Notes: generated by a model from the letters alone, not told the origin. DNA of 19,058 bases from 4484-232 sp964486555 (GCA_964486555.1 CAZANP010000033.1:1-19058); one strand, 5' to 3'; positions 7,340-15,157 are shown, counted from the first letter of the stretch. Made by a program: numbers and translations.

Positions 7340-9951
7340 TGCTGAAGATTTTTGATAGAAACGAGCGAATATTGAGAAGGTACAAGAGAATCGTCAAGGA
7401 GATAAACTCCCTAGAAAAGAGATTCCGCTCCATGAAAAACGAGGAGCTGAGAAGATACAGCTTTGACATCAAAGAGCGTGTTAGGTCCGAGGGAACTGAA
7501 AAGGCGCTGAGAGAAGCCTTCGCCTTGGCAAGAGAGGTCGCAAGAAGAACCATAGGGATGAGGCCTTTCGATGTCCAGGTGATGGGAGGACTTGCCCTTC
7601 ACGAAGGAAAAGTTGCTGAGATGAAAACAGGTGAGGGGAAGACCCTTGCTGCGACCATGCCCATATACCTGAACGCTCTCTTAGGAAAAGGTGTGCATCT
7701 TGTAACCGTGAACGACTACCTTGCAAGAAGAGACGCTCTATGGATGGGACCCATATACCTTTTCCTTGGTTTAAGAGTTGGTGTGATAAATTCTCTTGGA
7801 AAATCTTACGAGGTTGTCTGGGAGAATCCTGATGAGTTTGAAAGAGCGCTGAAAGAGAACCTCTCCATATGGCCCGACGATTTTGAAGAGGAAGTTCTTC
7901 CAGATGATAAAAAAGTGGAGGATGCATTGAAAGCTTTTTCAGTTAAATTAGTGGAAGTTGAGAGAAAGGAAGCGTATATGTGTGATGTTACCTACGGAAC
8001 TAACAACGAATTCGGCTTTGATTATCTAAGGGACAATCTTGTTCTGGATCTGAATGATAAAGTCCAGAGAGGGCATTTCTACGCCATCGTTGATGAGGCC
8101 GATAGTGTTCTCATAGATGAAGCGAGAACACCTCTGATCATATCTGGACCATCGAAAGAAAGTCCCGCACTGTATAGAAAGTTTGCACATCTTGCAAAGA
8201 GATTCAAAAAAGATGAAGATTTCGTGTTAGATGAGAAATCCAGAACAGTTTCTTTAACGGAGAAGGGAATGAACAAAGCAGAAAAGCTCTTGGGAGTTGG
8301 GAATCTCTATGACCCATCGAACGTGCATCTTCTGTATCATCTTCTCAACGCCTTAAAGGCCCTTCATCTTTTCAAAAAAGACGTTGATTACATAGTTATG
8401 AACGGTGAGGTCATAATAGTCGATGAGTTCACAGGGCGTCTCCTTCCTGGGAGAAGGTACAGTGGGGGGCTTCATCAAGCCATCGAAGCGAAGGAAGGAG
8501 TCCCAATAAGAGAAGAGACGATAACCTACGCTACGATCACTTTTCAGAATTACTTCAGAATGTACGAAAAACTGGCTGGTATGACGGGAACGGCCAAAAC
8601 GGAAGAACAGGAATTCATCCAGGTTTACGGTATGGAAGTAGTTGTTATACCCACACACAAGCCCATGATAAGGGTGGATCACGATGATCTCATATTCAGA
8701 ACACAAGAAGAAAAATTCGAAGCCGTTGTTAAGGAGATCGAGGAGAGGTACAAAAAAGGTCAGCCAGTTCTTGTGGGTACAACTTCCATAGAAAAGAGTG
8801 AACTGCTCAGCAGAATGCTGAAGAAGAAGGGAATACCTCATGAGGTTTTGAATGCCAAACATCACGAGAAAGAAGCAGAGATCGTTGCGAAAGCTGGCCA
8901 GAAAGGTGCAGTGACCATCGCAACGAACATGGCGGGAAGAGGAACGGATATAAAACTGGGACCTGGTGTTGCTGAACTTGGAGGACTGTACGTCATAGGA
9001 ACGGAAAGACATGAAAGTAGAAGGATCGATAATCAGCTGAGAGGAAGATCCGGAAGGCAGGGCGATCCCGGTGAGTCTAGATTCTTCATATCCCTAGAAG
9101 ATGATCTTTTAAGGATCTTTGGAGGAGAGCAAATAGGAAAAATAATGAACGTTTTGAAGATAAAAAAGGGAGAGCCCATTTATCATCCAATGCTCACGAA
9201 ACTGATTGAAAACATACAGAAAAAGGTGGAGGGTATAAACTTCTCGATCAGAAAAACACTCATGGAGATGGATAGCGTCTTAGACAAACAAAGAAATGCC
9301 ATATATTCTTTCAGAGATTGGATACTGGCCCAAGAAGAGATAGATGATCATATGAGAGATATCTTCGAAGACGTTGTGGACAGAAGGATGGAAATGTTCT
9401 GCTCTGGAAAGAATTGGGATCTGGATGGATTGTCCCTTTCGTTCTCCATGTTCCCAAAAGACGTGGTGAGTCTGGACGGTAAGAGATTCACTTCTCACGA
9501 GGAATTGAGGGAACATCTGATATCATCTTTATGGAGCGCTTACGAGCAGAAGAAAAAAGACATAGGAGAAGAGGAATACTTCAAAGTGGTTAAATTTCTG
9601 ATGCTCAGAATAATCGATGATAATTGGAGAAGGTATCTGGAAGAAGTGGAACATGTCAAAGAATCCGTCCAGCTCAGATCCTACGGTCAAAGGGATCCGA
9701 TAATAGAGTTCAAGAAGGAAACTTACAGAATGTTCGATGAGATGATGGCCAGCATATACGATACCATTGCAAATTACGTCTTGAGGGTTATAAAGGTCGA
9801 TGAAAAAGCTGAAAAAGAGGCTAAGAAAGAGATATCGAGAATAAAGCTGGTTCATGAAGATTTCAGCCTTGTGAACAGAGCTCTCAGAAGGAAGATGGAA
9901 AGGAAGAAAGGCAGTGTCAAAGGACTCGGAGGTATAAAGGTTAAAAGGTGA
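7339..9951 (+). CDS. secA: Preprotein translocase ATPase SecA
   Basis: SecA is the cytoplasmic motor that pushes unfolded preproteins through SecYEG using ATP. The 870-residue protein has all the core parts: Walker A in KTGEGKT (GKT at 100-102), the HLVTVNDYLARRD block, the VDEADSVLIDEARTPLIISG DEAD box (Asp252-Asp255), the preprotein cross-linking insertion, VGTTSIEKSE, NMAGRGTDIKLG, GRSGRQGDPGES, and the helical scaffold and wing region (LMEMDSVLDKQR, LRIIDDNWRRYLEEVEHVKE). The C-terminus ends in basic residues (GIKVKR) with no CxCxSGxxxxC(H) zinc/SecB-binding tail, as in T. maritima SecA. ATG 7339 overlaps the previous TGA by one base, and GGAGGT at 7327-7332 is 6 bases upstream; the GTG at 7336 is too close to that site. 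The gene sits mid-operon between an exported protein of unknown function and prfB. Confidence 0.98.
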   Translation: MLKIFDRNERILRRYKRIVKEINSLEKRFRSMKNEELRRYSFDIKERVRSEGTEKALREAFALAREVARRTIGMRPFDVQVMGGLALHEGKVAEMKTGEGKTLAATMPIYLNALLGKGVHLVTVNDYLARRDALWMGPIYLFLGLRVGVINSLGKSYEVVWENPDEFERALKENLSIWPDDFEEEVLPDDKKVEDALKAFSVKLVEVERKEAYMCDVTYGTNNEFGFDYLRDNLVLDLNDKVQRGHFYAIVDEADSVLIDEARTPLIISGPSKESPALYRKFAHLAKRFKKDEDFVLDEKSRTVSLTEKGMNKAEKLLGVGNLYDPSNVHLLYHLLNALKALHLFKKDVDYIVMNGEVIIVDEFTGRLLPGRRYSGGLHQAIEAKEGVPIREETITYATITFQNYFRMYEKLAGMTGTAKTEEQEFIQVYGMEVVVIPTHKPMIRVDHDDLIFRTQEEKFEAVVKEIEERYKKGQPVLVGTTSIEKSELLSRMLKKKGIPHEVLNAKHHEKEAEIVAKAGQKGAVTIATNMAGRGTDIKLGPGVAELGGLYVIGTERHESRRIDNQLRGRSGRQGDPGESRFFISLEDDLLRIFGGEQIGKIMNVLKIKKGEPIYHPMLTKLIENIQKKVEGINFSIRKTLMEMDSVLDKQRNAIYSFRDWILAQEEIDDHMRDIFEDVVDRRMEMFCSGKNWDLDGLSLSFSMFPKDVVSLDGKRFTSHEELREHLISSLWSAYEQKKKDIGEEEYFKVVKFLMLRIIDDNWRRYLEEVEHVKESVQLRSYGQRDPIIEFKKETYRMFDEMMASIYDTIANYVLRVIKVDEKAEKEAKKEISRIKLVHEDFSLVNRALRRKMERKKGSVKGLGGIKVKR

Positions 9952-9961
9952 GGTGATGGAC

Positions 9962-11068
9962 ATGATAGGCTACGAATTAAGAACCAAAATAGAAGAAGTG
10001 AAAAAGAAATTTGAAGATGCAAAGAAAGTTTTCGAACCTGATTTGAAAAGAAAGGAATTGGAGGAATACGAAAAAATCATGTCTCAACCATCGTTCTGGG
10101 ATGATTCCAAAAAGGCTCAAGATATCATCAAAAAATCTCAAAGGATTAGGAAGCTCCTTGGAGAGATGGAAGAGATAGAAAGGTTAATGGAGGATCTGGA
10201 GATAGGGCTGGAACTTGCTGATGAGGATCCTGAGATCGCTTCTCAGGTAGAAAAGATCGTCAAAGACATCGAAACGAAGGTTAAATCTTTCGAATTGGAG
10301 ATGATACTCAACGGAAAATACGATCAAAACAACGCGTATCTCTCGGTTCACCCAGGAGCAGGGGGGACTGAATCTCATGACTGGGCTCAGATGCTTCTCA
10401 GGATGTACATGAGATGGGCTGAAAGAAAAGGATTCGATATTGAGATGATAGATTACCAGCCAGGAGAAGAAGCTGGAGTAAAGAGCGCGACGATTCATAT
10501 AAAAGGAGATTTCGCCTATGGTTATCTGAAACATGAAAGTGGCGTTCACAGACTCGTCAGGATCTCTCCGTTTGACGCTTCTCACAGGAGACATACATCT
10601 TTCGCATCTGTGAGCGTCATTCCTGAGATAGAAGACGATGTCGAGATCGATATAAAACCTGAGGATCTTAGGATAGAAACTTTCAGAGCTTCAGGAAAGG
10701 GAGGTCAATACGTTAACAAAACAGAATCCGCTGTGAGGATAACTCACATTCCAACGGGTATCGTTGTCTCATGTCAAAACGAACGATCACAATATCAGAA
10801 TAAACAGACCGCTTTGAAGATATTGAAGGCGAAGTTAGTTCAACTCGAGATGGAAAAGAAAAGGAAGGAGATACAGCAGATACAAGGGGAGCTGAAGGAC
10901 ATCTCATGGGGTAACCAGATAAGATCGTACGTTTTCCACCCGTACAACATGGTGAAGGATCACAGAACCGGTGTGGAAACAGGAAACGTTGAGGCCGTTA
11001 TGGACGGGGACATCGACATTTTCATAGAAGCAGAGCTGGTTTACTTTGCTAAGAACCAGGTTTCGTAA
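9962..11068 (+). CDS. prfB: Peptide chain release factor 2 (RF2)
   Basis: RF2 reads UGA and UAA stop codons in the ribosomal A site and triggers peptide release. The 368-residue protein has an N-terminal coiled helical domain, the HPGAGGTESHDWAQMLLRMYMRW block, the SPF anticodon-like tripeptide (Ser202-Phe204) that marks RF2 rather than RF1, and the GGQ catalytic loop (247-249, SGKGGQYVNKTESAVRITH). The reading frame is continuous from its start, so the programmed +1 frameshift near codon 25 that autoregulates many bacterial prfB genes is absent. I chose ATG 9962 because GAGGTGAT (9950-9957) is an 8-base match to the Shine-Dalgarno consensus 4 bases upstream. ATG 9956, with AGGTGA at 9946-9951, is a close alternative that adds two residues. 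The 3' end overlaps the convergent regulator gene by 20 bases. Confidence 0.96.
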   Translation: MIGYELRTKIEEVKKKFEDAKKVFEPDLKRKELEEYEKIMSQPSFWDDSKKAQDIIKKSQRIRKLLGEMEEIERLMEDLEIGLELADEDPEIASQVEKIVKDIETKVKSFELEMILNGKYDQNNAYLSVHPGAGGTESHDWAQMLLRMYMRWAERKGFDIEMIDYQPGEEAGVKSATIHIKGDFAYGYLKHESGVHRLVRISPFDASHRRHTSFASVSVIPEIEDDVEIDIKPEDLRIETFRASGKGGQYVNKTESAVRITHIPTGIVVSCQNERSQYQNKQTALKILKAKLVQLEMEKKRKEIQQIQGELKDISWGNQIRSYVFHPYNMVKDHRTGVETGNVEAVMDGDIDIFIEAELVYFAKNQVS

Positions 11069-12047
11069 GTCCATATTTTTTCATCTTGTAAGACAGGGTC
11101 TTATAGTTTAACTTGAGGATTTCGCACGCTTTCTTCCTGTCCCATTTTACTTTTTCCAAGGTTTCTTTTATTATGTTCCTTTCAACGTATTCCATTAAAT
11201 TCTTCACGTATTTTTTAAAATTCAGATCTTCCAGATGCTTCAGAGGATTCAATCTCATGATTAACTTCTCAGGATTGCTACCGGATGCGTATTCATGGAG
11301 AAATACTATTAATTCATCCGTGTTTCCAGGCCATGAGTATTGTTTTATAACCTCCATCAATCTCTCCTCAGGATACCTGGGCTTGAACTCCTTGTACCTC
11401 TGATATATGGATGACAATACCCTATCGACCATGTAAGGTATATCTTCCCTTCTATTCCTGAGAGATGGAATTTCAACGAAAGGAACATCTGGTCTCTTTC
11501 CATCCCTGATGCCTAAGATGAGCTTCCCTTCATGTCTGGGGATCGTTTCGTCTCCCGGAAACTCATCTATGAATATCGTTCCATTGAAGGGTATACCAGG
11601 ATTGTTTCTGTCATAAGTGACACTTTTGTATTTCCCACCTGTAACGAAATCAACGTAAACATGCAGGTGAACCCCCTTCTCCCCCAAGAGAGCGATTGTG
11701 TCGTATGTATTGAAGAATTTTTCCACTTCAAATATGTATTTCTTTATAACGGGTCCTTGAAGTTCGGGGGATCCGAAGAGGAGATCATACTTTGTTTTTA
11801 AACTCTCACTCTCCAACTTCAAGTTCAGGTAATTAACAGCCAGGTGTAGTGCCTCATCGCTCTTCACGAAGAGAGTCCCTTCAAAATATTCAGAAGGCTT
11901 TTCCCCAAAAACAAGGTGCCAGTGATCCGAGAACAATTTTTCCTCATAGTTGCTTTCCTCGTAGAACTCCACAAAAGCGTTCTGCAGCTTTTCTACGAAC
12001 TTTTGAAAATCGCTGAACTTCTCACGGGGAATCAGGATTCTTATCAT
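11049..12047 (-). CDS. Degenerate NtrC/sigma-54-activator-like protein with Fis-type HTH
   Basis: This 332-residue protein is clearly derived from sigma-54 enhancer-binding proteins. It has LLFGSPELQGPV (family LIGESPAMQ) near 89-100, Walker B GTIFIDEF (156-163), LRNRREDIP (197-204; family LRERxEDIP), YSWPGNTDEL (237-246; family YPWPGNVREL) and a C-terminal Fis-type helix-turn-helix (about 303-327, DRKKACEILKLNYKTLSYKM). The Walker A site GESGTGKE is replaced by GEKGVHLH (122-129). Only 26 residues separate it from Walker B, so the helix and the GAFTGA loop that contacts sigma-54 are gone. It therefore should neither bind ATP normally nor remodel sigma-54 polymerase. The N-terminal ~85 residues match no receiver, GAF or PAS motif I can identify. 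GGAGGT at 12055-12060 precedes the ATG, and the gene follows arcC by 3 bases. The likely role is as a DNA-binding regulator; the target is unknown. Confidence 0.85.
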   Translation of the reverse strand: MIRILIPREKFSDFQKFVEKLQNAFVEFYEESNYEEKLFSDHWHLVFGEKPSEYFEGTLFVKSDEALHLAVNYLNLKLESESLKTKYDLLFGSPELQGPVIKKYIFEVEKFFNTYDTIALLGEKGVHLHVYVDFVTGGKYKSVTYDRNNPGIPFNGTIFIDEFPGDETIPRHEGKLILGIRDGKRPDVPFVEIPSLRNRREDIPYMVDRVLSSIYQRYKEFKPRYPEERLMEVIKQYSWPGNTDELIVFLHEYASGSNPEKLIMRLNPLKHLEDLNFKKYVKNLMEYVERNIIKETLEKVKWDRKKACEILKLNYKTLSYKMKKYGLTKPGS

Positions 12048-12050
12048 CCT

Positions 12051-12989
12051 TTAAACCTCCGGAACGATTCTCGTACCCGTTTTCCCTTCTAGAGCTTGTT
12101 TTAATTTCCTCATATCCGTTATCAAACATTGCTTTCCTGTTTTTTTAACAAAATCTATGGCGGACTCTATTTTAGGTCCCATGCTCCCTGGAGGAAAATG
12201 CCCTTCCTTTAGATACCTTTCAGCGTCTCCAACGGTCAGCTTATCGAGAGGTATCTGATCGGATTTGTTGAAGTTCAAATAAACTTTTTCAACACCTGTC
12301 AGTATTATGAACATATCGGCATCCAATTCTCGTGCAAGGAGGGAAGAAGCTCTATCTTTATCTATGACAGCCTCCACACCCTTCAGAGTACCATCTTTGA
12401 GCCTTATGACAGGGATTCCCCCTCCACCAGCGGCGATAACGATAAAACCGTTATCAACGAGGAATCTTATAACATCCTTCTCTATTATATCAACAGGTAT
12501 GGGTGAAGGGACAACTCTTCTCCAACCTCTTCCAGCATCTTCCACCATGGCCCATTTCTTCTCTTCCATGATTCTTTTCGCCTCTTCTTCACTGTAAAAA
12601 GGCCCAATGGGTTTCGTGGGGTTTTGAAATGCAGGATCTTCAGGATCGACCACTATCTGAGTGACAACAGCCGCTATCTCTTTTTTTACATTCTTCTCAA
12701 TCAAAGAGTTGTAGAGAGTTTGACATATCATGTATCCCAAGCTCCCTTGAGTTTGTGCATCGTTCACATCTATGGGAAAAGGTGGTACTATATCTCTTGC
12801 TGCTTCTTGTTGAAGAAGCAAATTTCCGACTTGTGGGCCATTTCCATGGGTTATAACCACGCTGTGGTCTTTGATGATATCGATCAAGTACTCCATTGTT
12901 TCTTTGAGATTCTTCATCATGTTCTCAGCAGTTGGCTTTTCTCCTGGTCTGTTGACAGCATTTCCACCGATGGCTATCACGAATTTCAT
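12051..12989 (-). CDS. arcC: Carbamate kinase
   Basis: ArcC transfers phosphate between carbamoyl phosphate and ADP, making ATP, ammonia and CO2 (arginine deiminase pathway or purine/allantoin catabolism), or can run in reverse. The 312-residue length is typical. Amino-acid-kinase motifs are intact: the IAIGGNAV opening (GGN at 8-10), THGNGPQVGNLLLQQEAA, DAQTQGSLGYMI, GRGWRRVVPSP, IAAGGGGIPVI, EAVIDKDRASSLLA, ILTGVEKVYLNF and the C-terminal HFPPGSMGPKIESAIDFV. AGGAGGTG at 12998-13005 lies 8 bases before ATG 12989. No arginine deiminase or ornithine carbamoyltransferase gene is in the window. It forms a two-gene unit with the downstream degenerate regulator and is divergent from mutL. Confidence 0.97.
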   Translation of the reverse strand: MKFVIAIGGNAVNRPGEKPTAENMMKNLKETMEYLIDIIKDHSVVITHGNGPQVGNLLLQQEAARDIVPPFPIDVNDAQTQGSLGYMICQTLYNSLIEKNVKKEIAAVVTQIVVDPEDPAFQNPTKPIGPFYSEEEAKRIMEEKKWAMVEDAGRGWRRVVPSPIPVDIIEKDVIRFLVDNGFIVIAAGGGGIPVIRLKDGTLKGVEAVIDKDRASSLLARELDADMFIILTGVEKVYLNFNKSDQIPLDKLTVGDAERYLKEGHFPPGSMGPKIESAIDFVKKTGKQCLITDMRKLKQALEGKTGTRIVPEV

Positions 12990-13064
12990 ACATCGTACAC
13001 CTCCTGCGAAGATTTTTTGGGAAGGGCAAGTATTAGAATATCATAAAAGTGATGATGAAAAGGA
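12990..13064. promoter_or_regulatory. Divergent arcC/mutL intergenic region (promoters inferred, weak)
   Basis: These 75 bases separate divergent genes, so promoters for both should lie here or overlap the genes. On the plus strand TTGGGA (13017-13022) and TATCAT (13039-13044) are 16 bases apart, a weak pair for mutL. On the minus strand only AT-rich candidates (TGATATTCT) appear for arcC. No operator or riboswitch is recognisable. Confidence 0.25.
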
Positions 13065-14681
13065 GTGATATGTCTGAGAATATTTCGTTTGCCCGATGAG
13101 ATAGTGTTGAAGATAGCGGCAGGTGAGGTCATAACCAACATCTCTTCGGTCGTTAAGGAACTGGTTGAGAATTCTCTAGATGCTGGCTCGAGCAGAATAG
13201 AGGTCATATTGAAAAATGGTGGAAAAGAATCGATTGTTGTGAAAGATGATGGAGAAGGTATGACAGAGGAAGACATACTTCTTGCAATAGAGCCCCACAC
13301 GACCAGCAAATTGAGGAGTTTGGAAGATCTCCTCCATTTGAAGACATTCGGCTTCAGAGGAGAAGCTCTATCCTCGATAGTGAGAGTGAGTAGAACCAGA
13401 ATAGTTTCCAAGACGGAGACGGAAGCTGTTGGAACGGAAGTCGAGGTAATAGGAGGAAAGGTCATCAGCACCAAAAAGGTCGGTATAGGTAGAGGTACCT
13501 TTGTTGAGGTGAGGGATATCTTCTTCAACTTTCCGGTTCGAAGGAGAGGGTTGAAATCCCCTAAAATAGAAGCGAGGATGGCCACAGAAAGATTTCAAAA
13601 ATACCTTCTTTCCAACCCAAAGGTTCATTTCATCCTGAACGTTGATGGAAAAATCATCTACAACTGTCCACCTGTTGAGGATATTCATGAAAGAATCCCT
13701 ATCATCTTTCCAGAACTCAGCGATAGGAACATCATGTACATTGAGAAAGATATGGAAAACATGTCTTTGAAGGGTTACATAACGTTTCCAGAAATAACAA
13801 GGCCAAACAGGACAGGAGAAGTGTTCTTCGTGAATGGTAGAAACATAATATCCGATCTTTTACATGAAGCCGTCATGGAAGCCTATGAAGAGTTGTTAAA
13901 AAAGAGGAGGTATCCTATCGTCGTTCTATTCCTCGAAGCTCCCGGTAATGAGATCGATATAAACGTACACCCTCAAAAATTGGAAGTGAAGTTTTTGAAG
14001 GAAAAGATCATTAGAAATTTCGTTAGAAATGCCATAAAAGAAGTGTTGAGTAAGGAGTGGTACAGAAAGATAGTCTTCATATCGGATTCCTACAAGATAA
14101 AGGAAAAGGTACATGAAGTGAAAGAAGCTTTTCCAACCAGACTATTCCACATTCTCAAAGGAAGATACGCCATCTTTGAAGAAACGAATGGAATCGTTAT
14201 AATGGATTTTCATGCCGCTCATGAACGCCTCTTGTATGAAGACATAATCGAGTTCATGAACAAAGAAAAAAGGAGGAGAAAGTTAAAAAGACCTCTTAAG
14301 ATTCCTTTATCCCCTGATGAAATCCTTTTAGTTGAGAAGAGGGAAAAAGACTTAAAAAGAATTGGATTCGATTGGGAGACTCTCACAGATGGGGTAAACA
14401 TCACAGCTTTCCCTCCTTTCATACCCGCAACCGATCTGACAAATGTTTTCAAAGATCTCGTTGAGGATCTCAAAGTGAGAAGATCTTCAAAATTGATGGA
14501 AACTGTGGCTAGAATATCCTGCAAATATGCCATAAAATCCGGTATGAACGTTGGTTTTGAAGAAATCCTCACCATGTATGAGAACTTGAAAAAAAGGGGA
14601 ATAAATGTGTGTCCCCACGGTCGTCCCATATATTACCTTATAACCTACGACGAACTGGATAGATTCTTTGAGAGGAAATGA
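13065..14681 (+). CDS. mutL: DNA mismatch repair protein MutL (endonuclease type)
   Basis: MutL is the dimeric GHKL ATPase that couples MutS mismatch recognition to strand incision. Numbering from GTG 13065 gives 538 residues. The ATPase domain has IAAGEV (17-22), KELVENSLDAG (Glu32, Asn36), DDGEGM and FGFRGEAL (95-102), followed by a transducer domain (TGEVFFVNGR, DINVHPQK). The linker is short. The C-terminal domain keeps the metal-dependent nicking motifs DFHAAHERLLYE (381-392), SCKYAIKSG and CPHGRP (516-521), so this is an endonuclease MutL as in mutH-less bacteria. The start is uncertain. Homologues begin at MRIxRLP, which here corresponds to CTG 13074; AAGGAG (13060-13065) fits that codon (8 bases) but overlaps the GTG. 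The gene ends directly against the convergent membrane gene. Confidence 0.94.
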   Translation: MICLRIFRLPDEIVLKIAAGEVITNISSVVKELVENSLDAGSSRIEVILKNGGKESIVVKDDGEGMTEEDILLAIEPHTTSKLRSLEDLLHLKTFGFRGEALSSIVRVSRTRIVSKTETEAVGTEVEVIGGKVISTKKVGIGRGTFVEVRDIFFNFPVRRRGLKSPKIEARMATERFQKYLLSNPKVHFILNVDGKIIYNCPPVEDIHERIPIIFPELSDRNIMYIEKDMENMSLKGYITFPEITRPNRTGEVFFVNGRNIISDLLHEAVMEAYEELLKKRRYPIVVLFLEAPGNEIDINVHPQKLEVKFLKEKIIRNFVRNAIKEVLSKEWYRKIVFISDSYKIKEKVHEVKEAFPTRLFHILKGRYAIFEETNGIVIMDFHAAHERLLYEDIIEFMNKEKRRRKLKRPLKIPLSPDEILLVEKREKDLKRIGFDWETLTDGVNITAFPPFIPATDLTNVFKDLVEDLKVRRSSKLMETVARISCKYAIKSGMNVGFEEILTMYENLKKRGINVCPHGRPIYYLITYDELDRFFERK

Positions 14682-15105
14682 TCACTCTTCAGAAAATTTT
14701 GCATAGGCATAAGGTATCCAAAGCATCATGAGGAAAGTTGAGATGTATGACCCAACTACCGGTATGAAAGCGACCACGNNNNNNNNNNNNNNNNNNNNNN
14801 NNNNNNNNNNNNNNNNNNNNNNNNNNNNNNNNNNNNNNNNNNNNNNNNNNNNNNNNNNNNNNNNNNNNNNNNNNNNNNATCGTTTGCCACGCAAGGAGAA
14901 AATAGGTTATTATCTCTAAAATTATAAGTACAAAAAATTTAGCTGTACCAAAACCAATACCCCAGAGCCTTCTACCAGCGAATCTCACGGAAACGTCCAG
15001 AATCAACTGTATGGCTAATGCGATGAAGATAGGTACAAGAATCGTCCACTTCTCTGAAAGGATTTTAAAAGGTGTTACGAGAACGTCTCCAAGATCGATT
15101 TTCAT
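14682..15105 (-). CDS. Small integral membrane protein of unknown function, interrupted by an assembly gap
   Basis: The N-terminal 75 residues start at ATG 15105 (AGGGGGA at 15113-15119 upstream) and hold two hydrophobic segments (ILVPIFIALAIQLILDV; FFVLIILEIITYFLLAW). Then come 100 N. On the other side a different frame gives VVAFIPVVGSYISTFLMMLWIPYAYAKFSEE and a stop at 14682-14684. That hydrophobic tail looks like the true C-terminus, while the frame that runs straight through the gap gives implausible sequence. The two halves join if the real gap is a multiple of 3. The family is not identified; the layout recalls DUF4013-like membrane proteins, weakly. The stop lies immediately after the mutL stop on the opposite strand, with no spacer. 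Confidence 0.7.
14779..14878. other. Assembly gap (100 N) inside the membrane protein gene
   Basis: A run of exactly 100 N is the usual placeholder for a gap of unknown length. The flanking halves of one gene are out of phase across it, so the true length is probably a multiple of 3 rather than 100. Confidence 0.97.
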
Positions 15106-15125
15106 ACCTGTTCCCCCTTTTTGAC

Positions 15126-15155
15126 TTTTGAAAGATTATACCATTCTTTTCAAAA
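15126..15155. repeat. Inverted repeat enclosing a -10 element
   Basis: TTTTGAAAGA (15126-15135) and TCTTTTCAAAA (15145-15155) are inverted copies with one extra A in one arm and a 9-base spacer. The -10 hexamer of the predicted minus-strand promoter lies between the arms, touching the left one. No T-run follows on either strand in terminator fashion and the arms are AT-rich, so an operator or a weak hairpin is more likely than a terminator. Confidence 0.35.
15135..15143 (-). promoter_or_regulatory. Predicted extended -10 promoter for the membrane protein gene
   Basis: On the minus strand TGG-TATAAT (15135-15143) is a consensus extended -10 element in the 52-base gap between ligA and the membrane gene. 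Transcription would start near 15128, about 23 bases before ATG 15105. No good -35 is visible. If active, the membrane gene has its own promoter apart from the sensor-ligA unit. Confidence 0.42.
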
Positions 15156-15157
15156 AA

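Noticed and set aside
8353..9012. 219-codon open frame on the minus strand inside secA
   Set aside because: It lies wholly antisense to conserved SecA motor motifs, and its Phe/His/Ser-rich composition is typical of reading a purine-rich coding strand backwards. No ribosome-binding site or domain is visible.
12624..13046. 140-codon plus-strand frame over arcC and the intergenic region
   Set aside because: Antisense to conserved carbamate kinase motifs, with no supporting start site or domain.
15126..15155. Intrinsic terminator for ligA
   Set aside because: The hairpin arms are AT-rich and not followed by a T-run in the ligA direction, and a -10 element lies in the loop.
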